NCBI GenBank assembly: GCA_034770075.1
Contig: CM068386.1
Coordinates: 39,427,990 to 39,491,989 of the forward strand
Direction of reading: 5' to 3'
DNA length: 64,000 nt
DNA from: Aralia elata
Lineage: Eukaryota; Streptophyta; Magnoliopsida; Apiales; Araliaceae
This document shows positions 42,958 to 54,788 of this stretch, in pieces. The notes below the pieces were generated by a model. That model was given only the letters and a program-made list of their open reading frames with translations. It was not told the origin of the DNA and searched no databases. How positions within the stretch are numbered: the first letter of the stretch is position 1; each line of letters opens with the position of its first letter. The translations under genes and the position numbers were made by a program.

Positions 42958-44916
42958 ATGGATCCTGACGCTCCCAGCAGCTCCACTGCACCTCGTGCCT
43001 CGGGCGTTCGCCGCCGTAGGGATGTGCCTACCCCGGTCTTTCCTAGGACTCGCTAGGCTCGTCGATTGGCGGAGGCTGTGGTCCGGCCCGATCATCCTAA
43101 GGTTAACGAGGCCGCTCTTCCGGACACTGAGGCAGAGGGACCTTCCTCCGGCACACTGGCTCCCTCTACTCGCCGCGTTTTGCCCGGCGCCCATGTTCAG
43201 GTGCCTGATCTGTTAGGTTGAGACCTCAGTCGTCACCCCTCAGCATCTCTTGTCGCTAATGAGGTATACTCATTACTTCTTTGAATTCATTCTCAATCTC
43301 TGTTCGTATCCGGACTGATCCATTAGTGATTGCCACAGTGCCCGAGTTTACCCAGCCGAGGGGCAACTAGTTCAACATCTATTCCCTCTACACAGCACTG
43401 CACGCCGATTACCGCACGGTGGTGGATTCCTGGGGTTTCCGTTCTTTCTTCACCATCATACCCCGTTAGTGCCCATGGGGTTATATGAGGGCCTTGTCTG
43501 AGCGATGGTTCCACCAGACCCAGTCCCTTCATCTCTTGGACTGCGAGGTTGTGCTAACTCCTTGGGATTGGAGGTACATCACCGGCATTGATTTCACCGG
43601 GGTCCGTGTTCCTCTAGATCTCGATATTACTCCAGTGGAGGTCCGATCTCTGTTGGGTTTTGCTGCTGAGGACCGGGTCTTTAAGGCCCACAGCATTCGG
43701 TCTGGAGCATTGGTTGTCGATGCTGTCGGAGGTATCTATGCGGCGTCCATCCCAGCAGACCGAGCTACTCGTGACATTCTGCTCCGGCGTCTGTTCCTGA
43801 CTATCATGAGGGGTTGTTTCCTAGGGAACAACTCTTCCACCATTCACTTCAGCGTTGTCGGAGCCGTCAGGGATGTGGACCGGATCGGTGATTATGACTG
43901 GGGATCCTTCACTTTCGCCTATTTCCTCCATGGTCTCCGTCTTCGCTTAGAGGGACAGACAGACGCTTGGCTCGGATTTTACCACTTTCTGCTAGTAAGT
44001 CTTCTTTTCTTACTGCGCTTCCTATCATTTCGTTTCCCTTCTCTGCATCTGCCGGTTACTCATGTCGTTTCTTGTTTCTGTCACAGTTTTGGGCGTACGA
44101 GCAACTCCTGTGCCTGAGGCCTGTCACGACTCTCGGTCTGGATACCTATCCCAGGGGTCGGCGGTGGCATCACAGTACTTTGGAGGAGGTCCCGGTGTCT
44201 GGCAGCCTCGCCCATTGCCGCATTCAGCTGAAGTTGATCACCGCTGCTGAGGTTGTCTGGACTCCTTATCTTTCTGAGCATCTGATCGTGGGGTTTACAG
44301 ATGGATATCCCTCCGGCCCAGAGTTCGCACTTTCCACCCGTCGCCTCACCTTGCAGAGTGTCGGAGGATGAGTGATGTATTTGGGAGAGCGCGCATTCAG
44401 ATGCGTGACTGGAGAGATCCGTATTCCGCACTCCCTCCCCCTTACTACATCCTGGCCGGTGGATTCTCAGCCTTCAGAGATTATGTTAGAGGGAGAGGAT
44501 GGTCGGACACTTTCTACGGGTCCCAGCACGAGTGAGGCCTTCCGCACCTGGTGGGTGCCCCGCACTATTGGTCCTCAGACTCAGGCCACATTCTTCCTCG
44601 GGGATATGGTCCCTGGATCGGTGATGATGACGGATTGGGCTGCCTGTGTTCGGGCTCCTACGCATGCTGAGCAGATTGCTACCCTGACCCGCCAGGTGGA
44701 CCAGTTATCCTTATATCTTCGGGTGTTAGGCCGGACCTAGAGGATGCTTATGCGTACGACCCTGACAGTGCGGGTTACGATGCCGGCCCAAGCTCATCTG
44801 ATGCCCCAGTGCCCCCATATATCCCAGATATTAACTTTGGGGCTTCGACTTCCACTTCTACTCCAGGGGATCAGTTTGGGGACCCCGATTTCATAGATGA
44901 CATCACCTTTGATTAG
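42958..44916 (+). pseudogene. PMD gene, B3 copy, decayed
   Basis: Same architecture as 7381-9352: exon 1 42958-43263 (306 bp in both copies), intron 43264-43338, exon 2 43339-43994, intron 43995-44086 (GTAAGT…TCACAG), exon 3 44087-44916. The PMD core (RALSERWFHQT, LTPWDWRYITGI) is well preserved. It is broken by in-frame stops at 43054, 43219, 43368, 43467 and 44369, a one-base loss at the first acceptor and a one-base loss near 44738. All five stops correspond to CAG, CGG or TGG codons in B1. It is no longer able to make the full protein. Confidence 0.85.
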
Positions 44917-45129
44917 ATCATAATAGGATATGGCTTTCTTGTATTTGAACCTGTTCAGCCTTTTTTTTCATTTCATGCACTATGTACTGAATTCATTTAA
45001 TTATTTATGCACAGTTTTATCATTATGACAGTTCAATTGCCCTATTATTAACTGTATAATGCATGCTTTTTTTTTATTCATGGATGGATAATGACCCCTG
45101 CACAGTCTTTTTGATACTGTTTTTCACAG

Positions 45130-46776
45130 ATGTCGTCACCAGACGCCGTGACACGTTTGGATCTCGGTCCCCCCACAGGGTTGGTTGGCAGGCTTTTTCG
45201 CTGGCTGGACAGTTTGTCGCCGGGCGACAGGGTTATTGTAGATGGTCTTCTGGGACATTCCTGGTCCTTATTATCCTTTCAGGTGCCAGCGGGCTTTGTG
45301 GAAGGCATTCTGAGCTATTGGGCCCCTGCCCGTCAGGTGTTCAGATTAGGGATAGTGGAGCTGACCCCCACTCTCGAGGAATATGCTCGCTTTACCGGCT
45401 TGTCTTTGGATGGTCCGTGTGCCAGGGTCACAACTGGTTCCATGCGCCGTCAGTTCTTGACTTTTACTGGTTTGCGGAGGACAGTCCTGTTATCGGTGAC
45501 TACGTCAGACCATCTAGTTCCCCTTCATTTCTTGATTGACCGATTCGGCTCACCCGACAGTTTTCATCTATTCTCTGGTGATTTCTCTGTATCTGAGGCG
45601 CGTTGGGGCGCTTTGAGAGTAGATGTTTTGATGGCTTGTGTTATCTCAATTTTGTATCTGCCAGCCGGACCCGATTTGTTGGACATGCGAGTTATTGCGG
45701 CCACTAGAGCCCTTCAGGAGGATCACACCATCATTCCCATGATACTAGCAGACACCTACATGTCAGCCTCGTATTGTCAGTCTTTCCGAGGCAGAGTATT
45801 TAGAGGGAGCTCTGTTTTGTTGTATGTGTGGTTTATGAGCCATCTCAGCCCTATCGGTTATTTCCGTCGCCATGGGTTTTGCTTCAGCCACGACATAGCC
45901 ATGCAATTTTTGTTCCGTCCCGTGAGCTGTATTGATGCGGCTTCCTGGACAGACTTCTTATCGGCTACTGAGGAGCCTTTTCATCTCTTGATCTATTCGG
46001 GTTATTGCTCCTTCATGAGCTTCTTGACTCATGTGCCCACCTTGGATTTCATCCCTATTTCTGGCTTGAGGGGCGTGACAACTTATCATCCCTTGGCGGT
46101 TATGGGGCAGTTTGATTAGATACAGGATTTTCATCCTTTCACGGGCGCAGCCGACTATCGATTCCTCATATCACCCCAGACAGAGAGAGATCTACTGCGG
46201 GTATACGATCTTTGGTCTCGCAGGATCTTTGCCGAGTATAGTGAGAGCTGCCCCATTCAGACATCTGCTTATGTGCAATGGTTGCACGGAGACTCCGATA
46301 TGGTCGGTTTGAGTCAGACTGGAGTATTTGATGACTCTCGAGTGATTTTCACAGATGATACCACCCCAGAAGTATTTATCCATCCTGAGTCTACAGAGAT
46401 GATATCCAGATGTGATTTTGAAGGCTTCTCCACTCCCGCCTAGACTCCTCATTCCATCTCAGCTGATTCTGCCCCTAGTTGGGTTACTGAGGATAACCGG
46501 ATCCGACTGGCCTTGGTTACTATGGAGGCTGAGAGGGACGCTGCTCTTGTTGAGAGAAATGCTGCTATTTTGGCCAGAGATGCTGCCCTTACTGACAGAG
46601 ACGTTATTGTATTGCAGACTAGGGCAGTTATAGATGCTCACTCTGAGACTGTGAGCCGAGCCACTGCTTTATTGGATCGCATCGCCACGATGGGGCAGCA
46701 GATCGCAGGGGATGCCGATGCTTCAGATCTATCCACCACCCTATCCATCCTGCTTCAGTTAGTTTCAGATTTATAG
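45130..46776 (+). pseudogene. DUF7745-like gene, B3 copy, with stops
   Basis: One frame from ATG 45130 (just after TTTTTCACAG) runs 329 codons through GIVELTPTLEEYARFTGL and the aromatic middle region, ending in a TAG at 46117 where B1 has CAG. The frame then continues to the coiled coil (EAERDAALVERNAAI) and stops at 46774-46776. An extra ~80 bp near 46361-46445 with a further stop is absent from B1. This copy shows that the two B1 frames belong to one gene. Confidence 0.72.
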
Positions 46777-47298
46777 ATCATTTTATTTCTTGCATAGACT
46801 ATGTCAGTTTCATCGGTTATCGAAAGAGAAATCTTGTAACAAAATAACTTATATATGTAGACATGCATTTAAATTTAGTCATTTTCCATTTTTGTCGTAT
46901 CGTTGTCTTTCATTGGATCCTCATTTTATCCAGTTAACCACAATTTTGATATTTCGCCTTCTTTCTCTTCTCAAGTCTTGATGGAGATTTGACAGATATT
47001 GCCGCACACCCTATTAATTTCATCGGACTGAGTCTTAGATTTCGGCTAACTGTTTGGCTGGGTTAGGGTTATGTCATTTGAGATGAAGTTGATTAGGCGG
47101 CTGGTTTCGGGAAGGTTTCGAGGGTATAGGAAGGTTTTCCTGGCTGTTGGGAATCGGTTGGGGTTAGAGAAAGTATTATTTTGTAAAGAAATGGACCGTG
47201 CCATGATGGCTGCCTACGTATTCCCACAGGTCGGGAAATCAGGTCCTACGTAGTTCGTTCTTCCAAGAAAGAGGAGAAAATGATGATGATTTTTTTTT

Positions 47299-49043
47299 TC
47301 AAGCGTAGAACCGCTTCACCGAGTCAGAATTGATGGGTTGTGGAAACACCTCACCGTCCATCTCTTGCAATATGAGGGCTCCTCTGGACAGCACTTTCTT
47401 AATCACAAAAGGTCCTTCCCAGTTCGGGGCAAACTTCCCTTTGGCTTCGTTTTGACAAGGCATGACTCTCTTTAGCACTAGGTCATTTTCCTTGAATTTC
47501 TGAGGTCTTATCTTTTTGTCGTACGATCGAGAGATTCTTTGCTGATATAACTGACCGTGCAAAACAGCAGCCACCCTCCTTTCATCAATTAGGGCCAATT
47601 GGTCGTACCGACTTTGCATCCAATCCTCCTCGCTTATCTGAGCATCAATCAAGATTCTGAGGGACGCCATCTCAACTGGCAAAACAGCCTCCATTCCGTA
47701 GACCAAAGCGTAAGGGGTTGCCCCTGTAGAAGTACGCACCGACGTTCTGTACGCCAGCAGGGTGAGAGGTAGCAGATCCGGCCATCCCCGATGATTAGCA
47801 GACATTCTCGCCATGATCTTCTTGATATTCTTATTTGCAGCCTCCACTGCCCCATTCATCTTAGGACGGTAAATGACAGAATTGAGGTGTTTGATCTTAA
47901 ATCGGTCACATAATTCCTTCATGAGGGCATTGTTAAAATTCTTGGCATTGTCGGAGATTAAGACCTCAGGTTGCCCGTATCGGCAAATGACATTATTCTT
48001 GATGAAACGGACGATGATCTCCTGAGTTACTTTGGGGAAAGACGCTGCTTCTACCCATTTAGTGAAGTAATCGATCATGACGAAGATAAATCGGTGTCCG
48101 TTGCTTGCCTTGGGCTCCACTGGTCCGATTACATCCATACCCCACATTGAGAATGGCCAAGGGGAGGTCATACAATGCAGTTCATTGGGAGGCGCATGGA
48201 TTACGTTGTTGTGCGCCTGGCATTGGTAACATCGTTTGACATGATCATCGCAGTCGGCTTTCAGTGTTAACCAGTAATGCCCCGTTCTCAAGATCTTTTT
48301 GGCCAGCATCGGTCCACTCATGTGTGGCCCACACACTCCCCCATGTATTTCGTCCATAATATTTTGGGCCTGTGTTTCATTTACACATCGCAACAATCCT
48401 AAACCGGCATCCCTCTTGTACAGTGAATCCCCGCTCAGATAAAACTTCATCGCCATCTTTTGGATTCTCAACCTCTCAGCTCGGCTTGCTTGGTCAGGAA
48501 CGGATCTATCCCTCAAATACTCCCTTATGTCGTGATACCAAGGCTGCTCTGGCGGAACAAACTCCTCCAACAATACTGCAACATGCTCCTCATATGTCGG
48601 GGCATTCTGTATCGCTATTTCAATCTGTGGAACGTCCCTGCTTTTGATTATGTGGATTAAGGAAGCCAGAGTTGCCAATGCATCGGCAAAATCATTTCGT
48701 CCTCGGGGGATATGTTGGAAAGCGATATCTTCAAATTCTTGCATCAATTGGATAACACATCGGTGGTATGGAAGCAACCGGAGCTCCTTCGTGCTATACT
48801 CCTCGATCGCCTGTCTGATTACCAACTCTGAATCTCCGAACACTGCTAGTCTCTTTACTCCCATATCGCGGGCAAAACGGAGTCCCAATATACATCCCTC
48901 ATACTCAGCTGTGTTATTCGAATTATTGAACTGCAATTTAGTGGCCACGGGGTATTGCTCTCCTGTGATAGAGACCAGGACTGCTCCAGCTCCTGCTCCT
49001 TCAGCATTCATGGCACCATCAAAATACAACTTCCAAAACTGTA
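47299..49043 (-). CDS. Tat second RNase H and integrase, open, B3
   Basis: An uninterrupted 576-residue frame (from Met 49029; the sequence remains coding to 49043). RNase H motifs YFDGAMNAEGAG, AEYEGCILG, FGDSELV and RNDFADALA supply D-E-D-D residues. The integrase has HHCC (EIHGG…GHYW…CYQC) and the DDE triad (MDVIGP, SDNAKN, AVEAANK). It is intact although the neighbouring antisense genes are riddled with stops. RT and everything upstream are deleted at 49043, so the ATG is not a real start. The 46777-47298 spacer is conserved with B1 11131-11645. Confidence 0.9.
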
Positions 49044-49381
49044 TCCAACACTAGGCCTCAAAGATATCATACATACTTAAGTAGAATCTCTAACCAATGC
49101 AAAGTTTCTAACTCTAACCAATTAGTTAAGTTACACCTGTCATCACCCATGTCGTGCGTGTGTGTATATCAACCATTTCAATCAATTACAATTCAAATCC
49201 ATCACATAATTGACTTCTTAGAAGAAAACTTTAAATTGCAACCCAATTCAACCCATGAATATAACCAATTCAACTGATTCAAGCAATCACTAAGCATAGG
49301 GGTATCACTAAGGTCATTTAACATATTTAGATCCTTTTTAAACCCTTCCCCAGGAATTTAAAACAATTTTTTTTCTTTTTA

Positions 49382-49487
49382 GTGAGTGCATTTTATGCTC
49401 CATCTCACTTTCTTTTGAACGAGTGCGTTTTACGCTCCATCTCGTTCCATGTGTTTATGAGTGAGTGCGTTTTACGCTCCATCTCAA
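49382..49487. repeat. Three-copy minisatellite in the 3' region of C
   Basis: GAGTGCNTTTTANGCTCCATCTC occurs at about 49384, 49420 and 49464, separated by short unrelated spacers. The rest of 49044-50047 is non-coding. Confidence 0.8.
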
Positions 49488-50047
49488 CCCACCACATGAT
49501 CCATTCTTCAATTGGGAAAGGTTCAAAATTTTCAAATTTCTCTTTCTTTTTTTTTACACCCAAAGATTCCCCCAAACTTAGATTCTTGCCTGTGTTTTAT
49601 TAAATGGATGTTTCACCGATACTATCAAGTTTTAACCCAAACCTTCCACCAGAAGAAAATTATGCAACAATTTGAATTAAATTGATCAAAATAATTAATT
49701 ATGTGCTTTCCTTGCTAACAAAAGTTTCAGACAGGTTAAACTTCACTACCTAATCAAAGTCATTACTAAACACCAGTTTTCAATTCTTCTCAAGTTAAAC
49801 CATAAAACCAGTCTTATCATTGGCCACATTAGATACTATATCAATTTATGCTTAACTCATGAAACTAAATGCATAACACAACCTAAAACGCAATGTAACT
49901 ACCATGCAACAAGTATAAACACAATGAAACATAACAATCTATATGCATGAAACCGAACAAAAAACTACCCCCCAAACTGAACAAGACAATGTCCTCATTG
50001 AAAAATAATAAGAAATTAAGAACAGAGGACTCCCCTGATGAAGAACG

Positions 50048-50155
50048 CTACTCATCATCACTGCCATCGGCAGCGTCATCATCATCATCATCATCATCCG
50101 CATCAGGAGGTGAGTCAGGTGGTGGGTAAATAGGAAGAGGAGGAGCTGGTGGAAA
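50048..50155 (-). pseudogene. Remnant C-terminal tail of an Athila ORF (Pro-rich, poly-Asp)
   Basis: A minus-strand frame encodes a Pro-rich stretch followed by a run of Asp and a Gly-Ser-Asp-Asp-Glu end with TAG at 50050-50048. It is immediately preceded by a stop. Acidic tails like this end the last large ORF of Athila-type elements. It suggests that the body of the ORF was deleted. Confidence 0.4.
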
Positions 50156-50253
50156 CTAACTGACTAAACAAAAGCAAAACAGAAAATTAAAATGCTGGGT
50201 TGCCTCCCAGATAGCGCTAAGTTATAGTCAATTAGCTTGACTGTCTCTGAATC

Positions 50254-53238
50254 TCATTCTGGTTCAATCGCAAAAAACGTCTTTGCATGCCTCCTCTTAG
50301 TCTTTTCTTTGAATTCCTTGGCATCATTGTACGTTTGAAAACCCCCAAACTTATCTTCATCCATTGGCAGAAAATAACTATCATCATTCGATTCAACTTT
50401 TCCTGTATCCTTGACCACTTCTTTCATTATCGGATTGAGCCTTCTTTGCTGCTCAACCGACGGCTTGCTACCATCTTTCAGCAGGATCTTATGCAGGCAA
50501 AAAGAAGATCTTATCCCCTTGATATCGGCTATAGTCCATCCAATAGCTGATTTAAACTCTCTAAGCACTCGTAGCAGTTTCTCCTCCTGAAAAGATGTTA
50601 GTGCAGAAGAAATATTCACAGGTAGCTTTGAATCTTTATATAAAAATGCGTACCTGAGATGATCTGGAAGTGGTTTTAATTCAAGTTCGGGCGGTGTCTC
50701 AAGAGATGGTTTCAACTTTACCGACGTCCCTCCAGCGTTCGTAAGTTTCTCGACAGGTGTTCTGAATTTTCCGAATTTGGGGGTAGTATCTAGATATTTC
50801 ACAAGTTCGGCACATTCTTCATCCTCCAAATCTGAATTTTCAGCAATCACTCTCTGCAGTGGTTCATAGCCCAACAAACTCTCAACTTCATCATGCACTA
50901 TACTATCCACCAAGTCTACTCTGAAGCATTCTTCTTCATCAGTCGGGAGCTTCATTGCTTTGAAAACGTTAAACGTCACCTCCTGATCATGTACCCGCAT
51001 TGTGAGCTCCCCTTTCTGCACATCTATCAAAGTCCTCCCCGTGGCTAGGAATGGTCTCCCTAGTATGATTGGTATATTTTTGTCTTCCTCAGAATCCAAG
51101 ACGATGAAGTCCGTCGGAAAGATAAATTTGTCCACTTTCACAAGTATGTCCTCCACTATCCCCCGTGGATATGTGATAGATCTATCAACTAACTGCAGAG
51201 AGATATTTGTTGGTGTTGGTTCCGGCAATCCCAACTGACTGAATACTGACAACGGCATTAGGTTGATACTTGCCCCAAGATCACACAAACATTTATCGAA
51301 GCTCATCTTTCCGATCGTGCATGGAATCGTGAAACTGCCCGAATCTTTCAGCTTTGGAGGTAATTTACGTTGAAGCACTGCACTGCATTCCTCTGTCAAG
51401 GCCACTGTCTCAAACTCGTCTAACCTTCTCTTCCTTGACAGTATACCCTTCATAAACTTTGCATAACTTGGCATTTGTTCCAATGCCTCCGCGAAAGGTA
51501 TGTTGATCTGCAGTTTCTTAAAAACCTCCAAAAACTTTCTTAACTTTTTATCATCCCTCTGTTTATTCAATCTTTGCGGATATGGAACTCGAGGGTGAAC
51601 TTGCGGTACTGTATTCACGGGCTTCTTATCTGAACTAGCTTTCTCCTGCTCTACTGACTCGTAGTTATCCTTCTTCTCTTTCTGTTCATCTTCAATTTCT
51701 ATCTCAGTTTCTACCCCAGTGTCATCCCCTTGTAAACTCGGTGCTGCTGAGTCTGGTACATTTCCTGAATATTGCTTTCCCGATCTGAGTGTAATGGCCT
51801 GACATTGTTCCTTACCTTCTCTCCGTGGATTTGCCTCTGTGTTACTGGGCAATGAACCCTGGGGCCTGCTGTTAAGCATAGTCGCCATCCCCATCTGAGC
51901 TTCTAGATTCTTAATAGCCACTGCCTGGCTTTTGATCATAACCTCTGTATTTGCCATGTACTTTAACATCATCTCCTCCATTTCTGATTTCTTTTCCTGC
52001 GGAGGTGTATATGGAGTAGGATGTTGTTGTTGAGAATATCCCGGTGGAAAAGGTGGTCTTGGAGCATACTGTTGCTGCACTGGCTGAAACTGATTGTTCT
52101 GCTGAAACTACTGCTGCTGATTTCCTTGGTTGTTTGACCAACTAAAGTTTGGATGATTGCGGTTGTTGGGGTGGTATGTGTTCTGAAACTGACCCTGATC
52201 TTTCTTATAAGTGTTCACATACTGCACCGACTCCGAGTTGATAGCACATTGATCTGTTGAGTGCGACCCCGCGCAAATCTCACATACGAAGGCAACTGAC
52301 TTGGCTTTGCTTTCCGACAACGAATCTATTTTCTTTGCCATAGCCGCCATCTGTGCTGACAACTGGGAAATAGCATCCACTTCCAACACACCTGCAACTC
52401 TGGGCTGTGACATTCTGGCTATAGGATTCTGGAAATCATTTGCTGCCATAGTCTCAATAAGGTTATAAGCCTCGTCATAGCTCTTTGCCCCTAAAGCTCC
52501 ACCCGCGGCTGCATCTATCATCTGCCTAGACTGCCATCCCAATCCATTATAAAATGTGTTGATCACCATCCAATCTAGCATCCCATGGCGTGGACACTTC
52601 CTTAGCATCTCCTTGTACCTATCCCAAGCCTCGTATAAGGACTCACCCTGTTGTTGCTCAAATTGAGAAATTGTTGTCCTTAATTTTGTAGTTTTAGCCA
52701 TTGGGAAAAACTTGGCTAAAAATTTTTGTGCTAGGTCCCCCCATGTAGTAATTGATCCTGCAGGCAAAGAATGAAGCCAACTTCTTGCTCTATCCCTTAA
52801 TGAAAATGGAAACAGTCTTAGTCGAATGGCATCCTCCGTCACCCCGTTGTATCTGAATGTATCACAAATTTCAATGAAACTCAAAAGATGCTCATTAGGA
52901 TCGTCTGTAGCAGCACCCCCAAACTGGACCGAATTCTGTACCATTTGAATGGTTCCTGGTTTAATCTCAAAGGTATTTGTTGCTATTGCCGGTCTGACTA
53001 TGCTAGACTGCAATCCAGTGATGTTTGGCATGGAATAGTCCCTCAAAGCTTTATGTTCCTCTCTTTGCTCGATTCTCTGTTCCTCCGCCATCTTCGGAAT
53101 AGTTCTTTCTAACTGTGCTTGTAAATTCCTACGCACTCTTGCTTTCCAACCTCTTCCGTCAATATTATCCTGAGCTGGTGTCAATTCTGAGTTGGATGAG
53201 CGTGTGTGCATAAAAATTCTACAAGTACCTGAAACCAA
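50254..53238 (-). pseudogene. Athila-like gag-protease with one stop and no polymerase
   Basis: Gag (53238-52111): the capsid region with DDPNEHLLSFIEICDTFRYNG, RARSWLHSLPAGSITTWGDL and ESLYEAWDRYKEMLRKCP, then a CX2CXGXH-type knuckle near ICAGSHSTDQC. A TAG at 52110-52108 follows CAG codons in a Gln-rich stretch. The same frame continues from 52080 with a Pro/Gln-rich linker, LNKQRDDKKLRKFLEVFK, protease (CDLGASINLMPLSVF, IPIILGRPFLATG) and the first residues before RT (IGWTIADIKGI…RRLNPIMKEVVK). The RT palm, RNase H and integrase are absent; about 50 residues unrelated to RT end in FFAIEPE and a stop. This is probably a non-autonomous derivative. Confidence 0.85.
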
Positions 53239-53330
53239 AACAAAAATAAAAATAGAAATGAGAAAAGATTAGAGTTATCTAAGTCAAACAATATAGCTTA
53301 AAACTGATGATAATAATAAAAATCTAACGC

Positions 53331-53351
53331 CTGTCCCCGGCAACGGCGCCA
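53331..53351 (-). other. Primer-binding site of C (tRNA-Asp type)
   Basis: Minus strand TGGCGCCGTTGCCGGGGAC, six bases inside the LTR end. It is complementary to the 3' end of plant tRNA-Asp and standard for Athila elements. Confidence 0.9.
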
Positions 53352-53357
53352 AAAACT

Positions 53358-54788
53358 TGTTGCCTCTTTTTAAGTCTTAAATAAAAGAGCTCTAACTCAT
53401 GCAAGTATACGTGGTCAACAAGTAATACAGAGGAAGTAAAGTATCGTCCCACAGAGACAGGATTAAATTAATTCACTATGCATCAATTCTATCACTATAC
53501 TTATTTGCCTAAACTATTGTCTTACTTTTGGTGACAAAATTATTTCTATATTAATTAATAACTAAATATGCAAAGACTAACGAAATATATCAAGCTTGGA
53601 ATTAATGGGATCCTAACTTCATTTAATAGTTCATCTAATTACCACTATCATGCTAGTAAGTTCACATATCACAGAAAAGTAGCCAAGGACACTAAAATAG
53701 ACATAACCATTTGTCAATGCATTATGACCTACTTACATAATATCCATACTTGATAGACACCATATAATCACCACTATAACCAAAATCACTATATTTCTAT
53801 GTGAAATTGCAATTATATTGATTTTAAGCGCAAGTCCTTATTTTGACTCTTACGGTGAAACAGTATATTTCTATCTGACTCACAAAATATTAAGCTATCC
53901 AATTAAGCTTCATATTCGCAAGCTATCATGATTACAATCCATACTTATATGTTATTTTTCAATTCCATATAAGTACTGAAATCGAATGGTGATCAATCAT
54001 TAACACATGCAAAACAATCATGATAGAAGTTCCTTATGATATGCAAAACAATCTAACAATCAAGCTTATAATTAGACTACATACTAAAATCCGTTAGAAT
54101 CCCATAATGGAGATTAGTCCATGTCTGAACCAAAAGCCATTATGGGATTAAAATTAAACATGGAAAAATAAACAATCAATTGAAGTAAGAAGAATTAGAT
54201 TGATCAAACCCAATTGAAGAAATAAATCCAAAGTAAAGTTCACTCCACATCAATTTCCAGCACTTGAACAATAAAAATCCACACACAAATCTCCTCTGTA
54301 GAAAAGTAGAATAATAATATTAAAAGTCTCCCAGTTCTCTCTTAGGGTTTCCTTCTCACTATCTGATTAATATTCACTAGAATCCTCTTCCGATTTGGCT
54401 TCCTTTTCCTCCTCTAGCCGCAACTAAGCAACAAATTTCGTGAACTAGCGCCGTTGGCGCTAGCCCAAGCGCTGCTGGCGCTAAGTTGGGCGCTAATAGC
54501 GCTGGCTTGCAGTATGTCGTGGCTTGGTGTAGCGCTGCTGGCGCTAGCTTAGTGTTATTCCTAGCGCTTCTGGCGCTAGGTCATGTCCCAGTAATTACAA
54601 AAATGCCACTCAGCTCAAATTTTAATCCTTTTTAATTTTTTTCTTCACCAAATGACTTCTATGTCCCTCCAACTCCATCCTACAATAAAAAAAACACAAA
54701 AATAAATAAAATAATACTAAAAACACTTAAAGATAACAATAATTAAGTTCAAAAATACCTAATTCATAGGTATGAAACCCACTCATCA
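53358..54788 (-). repeat. 5' LTR of C
   Basis: On + it reads TGTTGCCTC…CACTCATCA, 1431 bp; in sense it starts TGATGAGTGGG and ends GAGGCAACA. Mostly AT-rich, with a cluster of GC-rich hairpins near its sense-strand U3 start side (54445-54579). No gene. Confidence 0.85.
54445..54579. repeat. Cluster of CTAGCGCC/GGCGCTAG hairpins in the C LTR
   Basis: 54445-54463 has perfect 8-bp arms CTAGCGCC and GGCGCTAG around GTT. 54561-54579 has 7-bp arms CTAGCGC and GCGCTAG. Between them are AGCGC…GCGCT and GCGCT…AGCGC pairs. It stands out against the AT-rich LTR. Confidence 0.85.

Larger units (their letters stand above)
39385..49043 (-). mobile_element. Tat/Ogre-type element B3, 3' half
   Basis: In element sense: second RNase H and integrase (49043-47299), opposite-strand DUF7745-like and PMD genes, tandem array, PPT (40777-40764), and 3' LTR from 40763 (continuing at 31995-32506 after un-inverting). 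RT, gag and 5' LTR are missing; at 49043 the sequence switches abruptly to Athila-like element C. It has the same gene order as B1 but is clearly diverged, so it is a separate insertion of a related lineage. Confidence 0.9.
49044..54788 (-). mobile_element. Athila-like element C, 5' part, lacking RT and integrase
   Basis: In sense: 5' LTR 54788-53358, PBS 53351-53331, gag-protease 53238-50254, short acidic ORF tail, then an AG-rich TTTGGGGGGTAGT tract (about 49965) and 3' non-coding sequence to 49044. No RT, RNase H or integrase motifs and no 3' LTR are present. It sits inside the leader of Tekay copy A3, 56 bp from its LTR, so C is younger than A3. The right flank is ATAAC (54789-54793); the left side is lost at the B3 junction. 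Confidence 0.8.
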
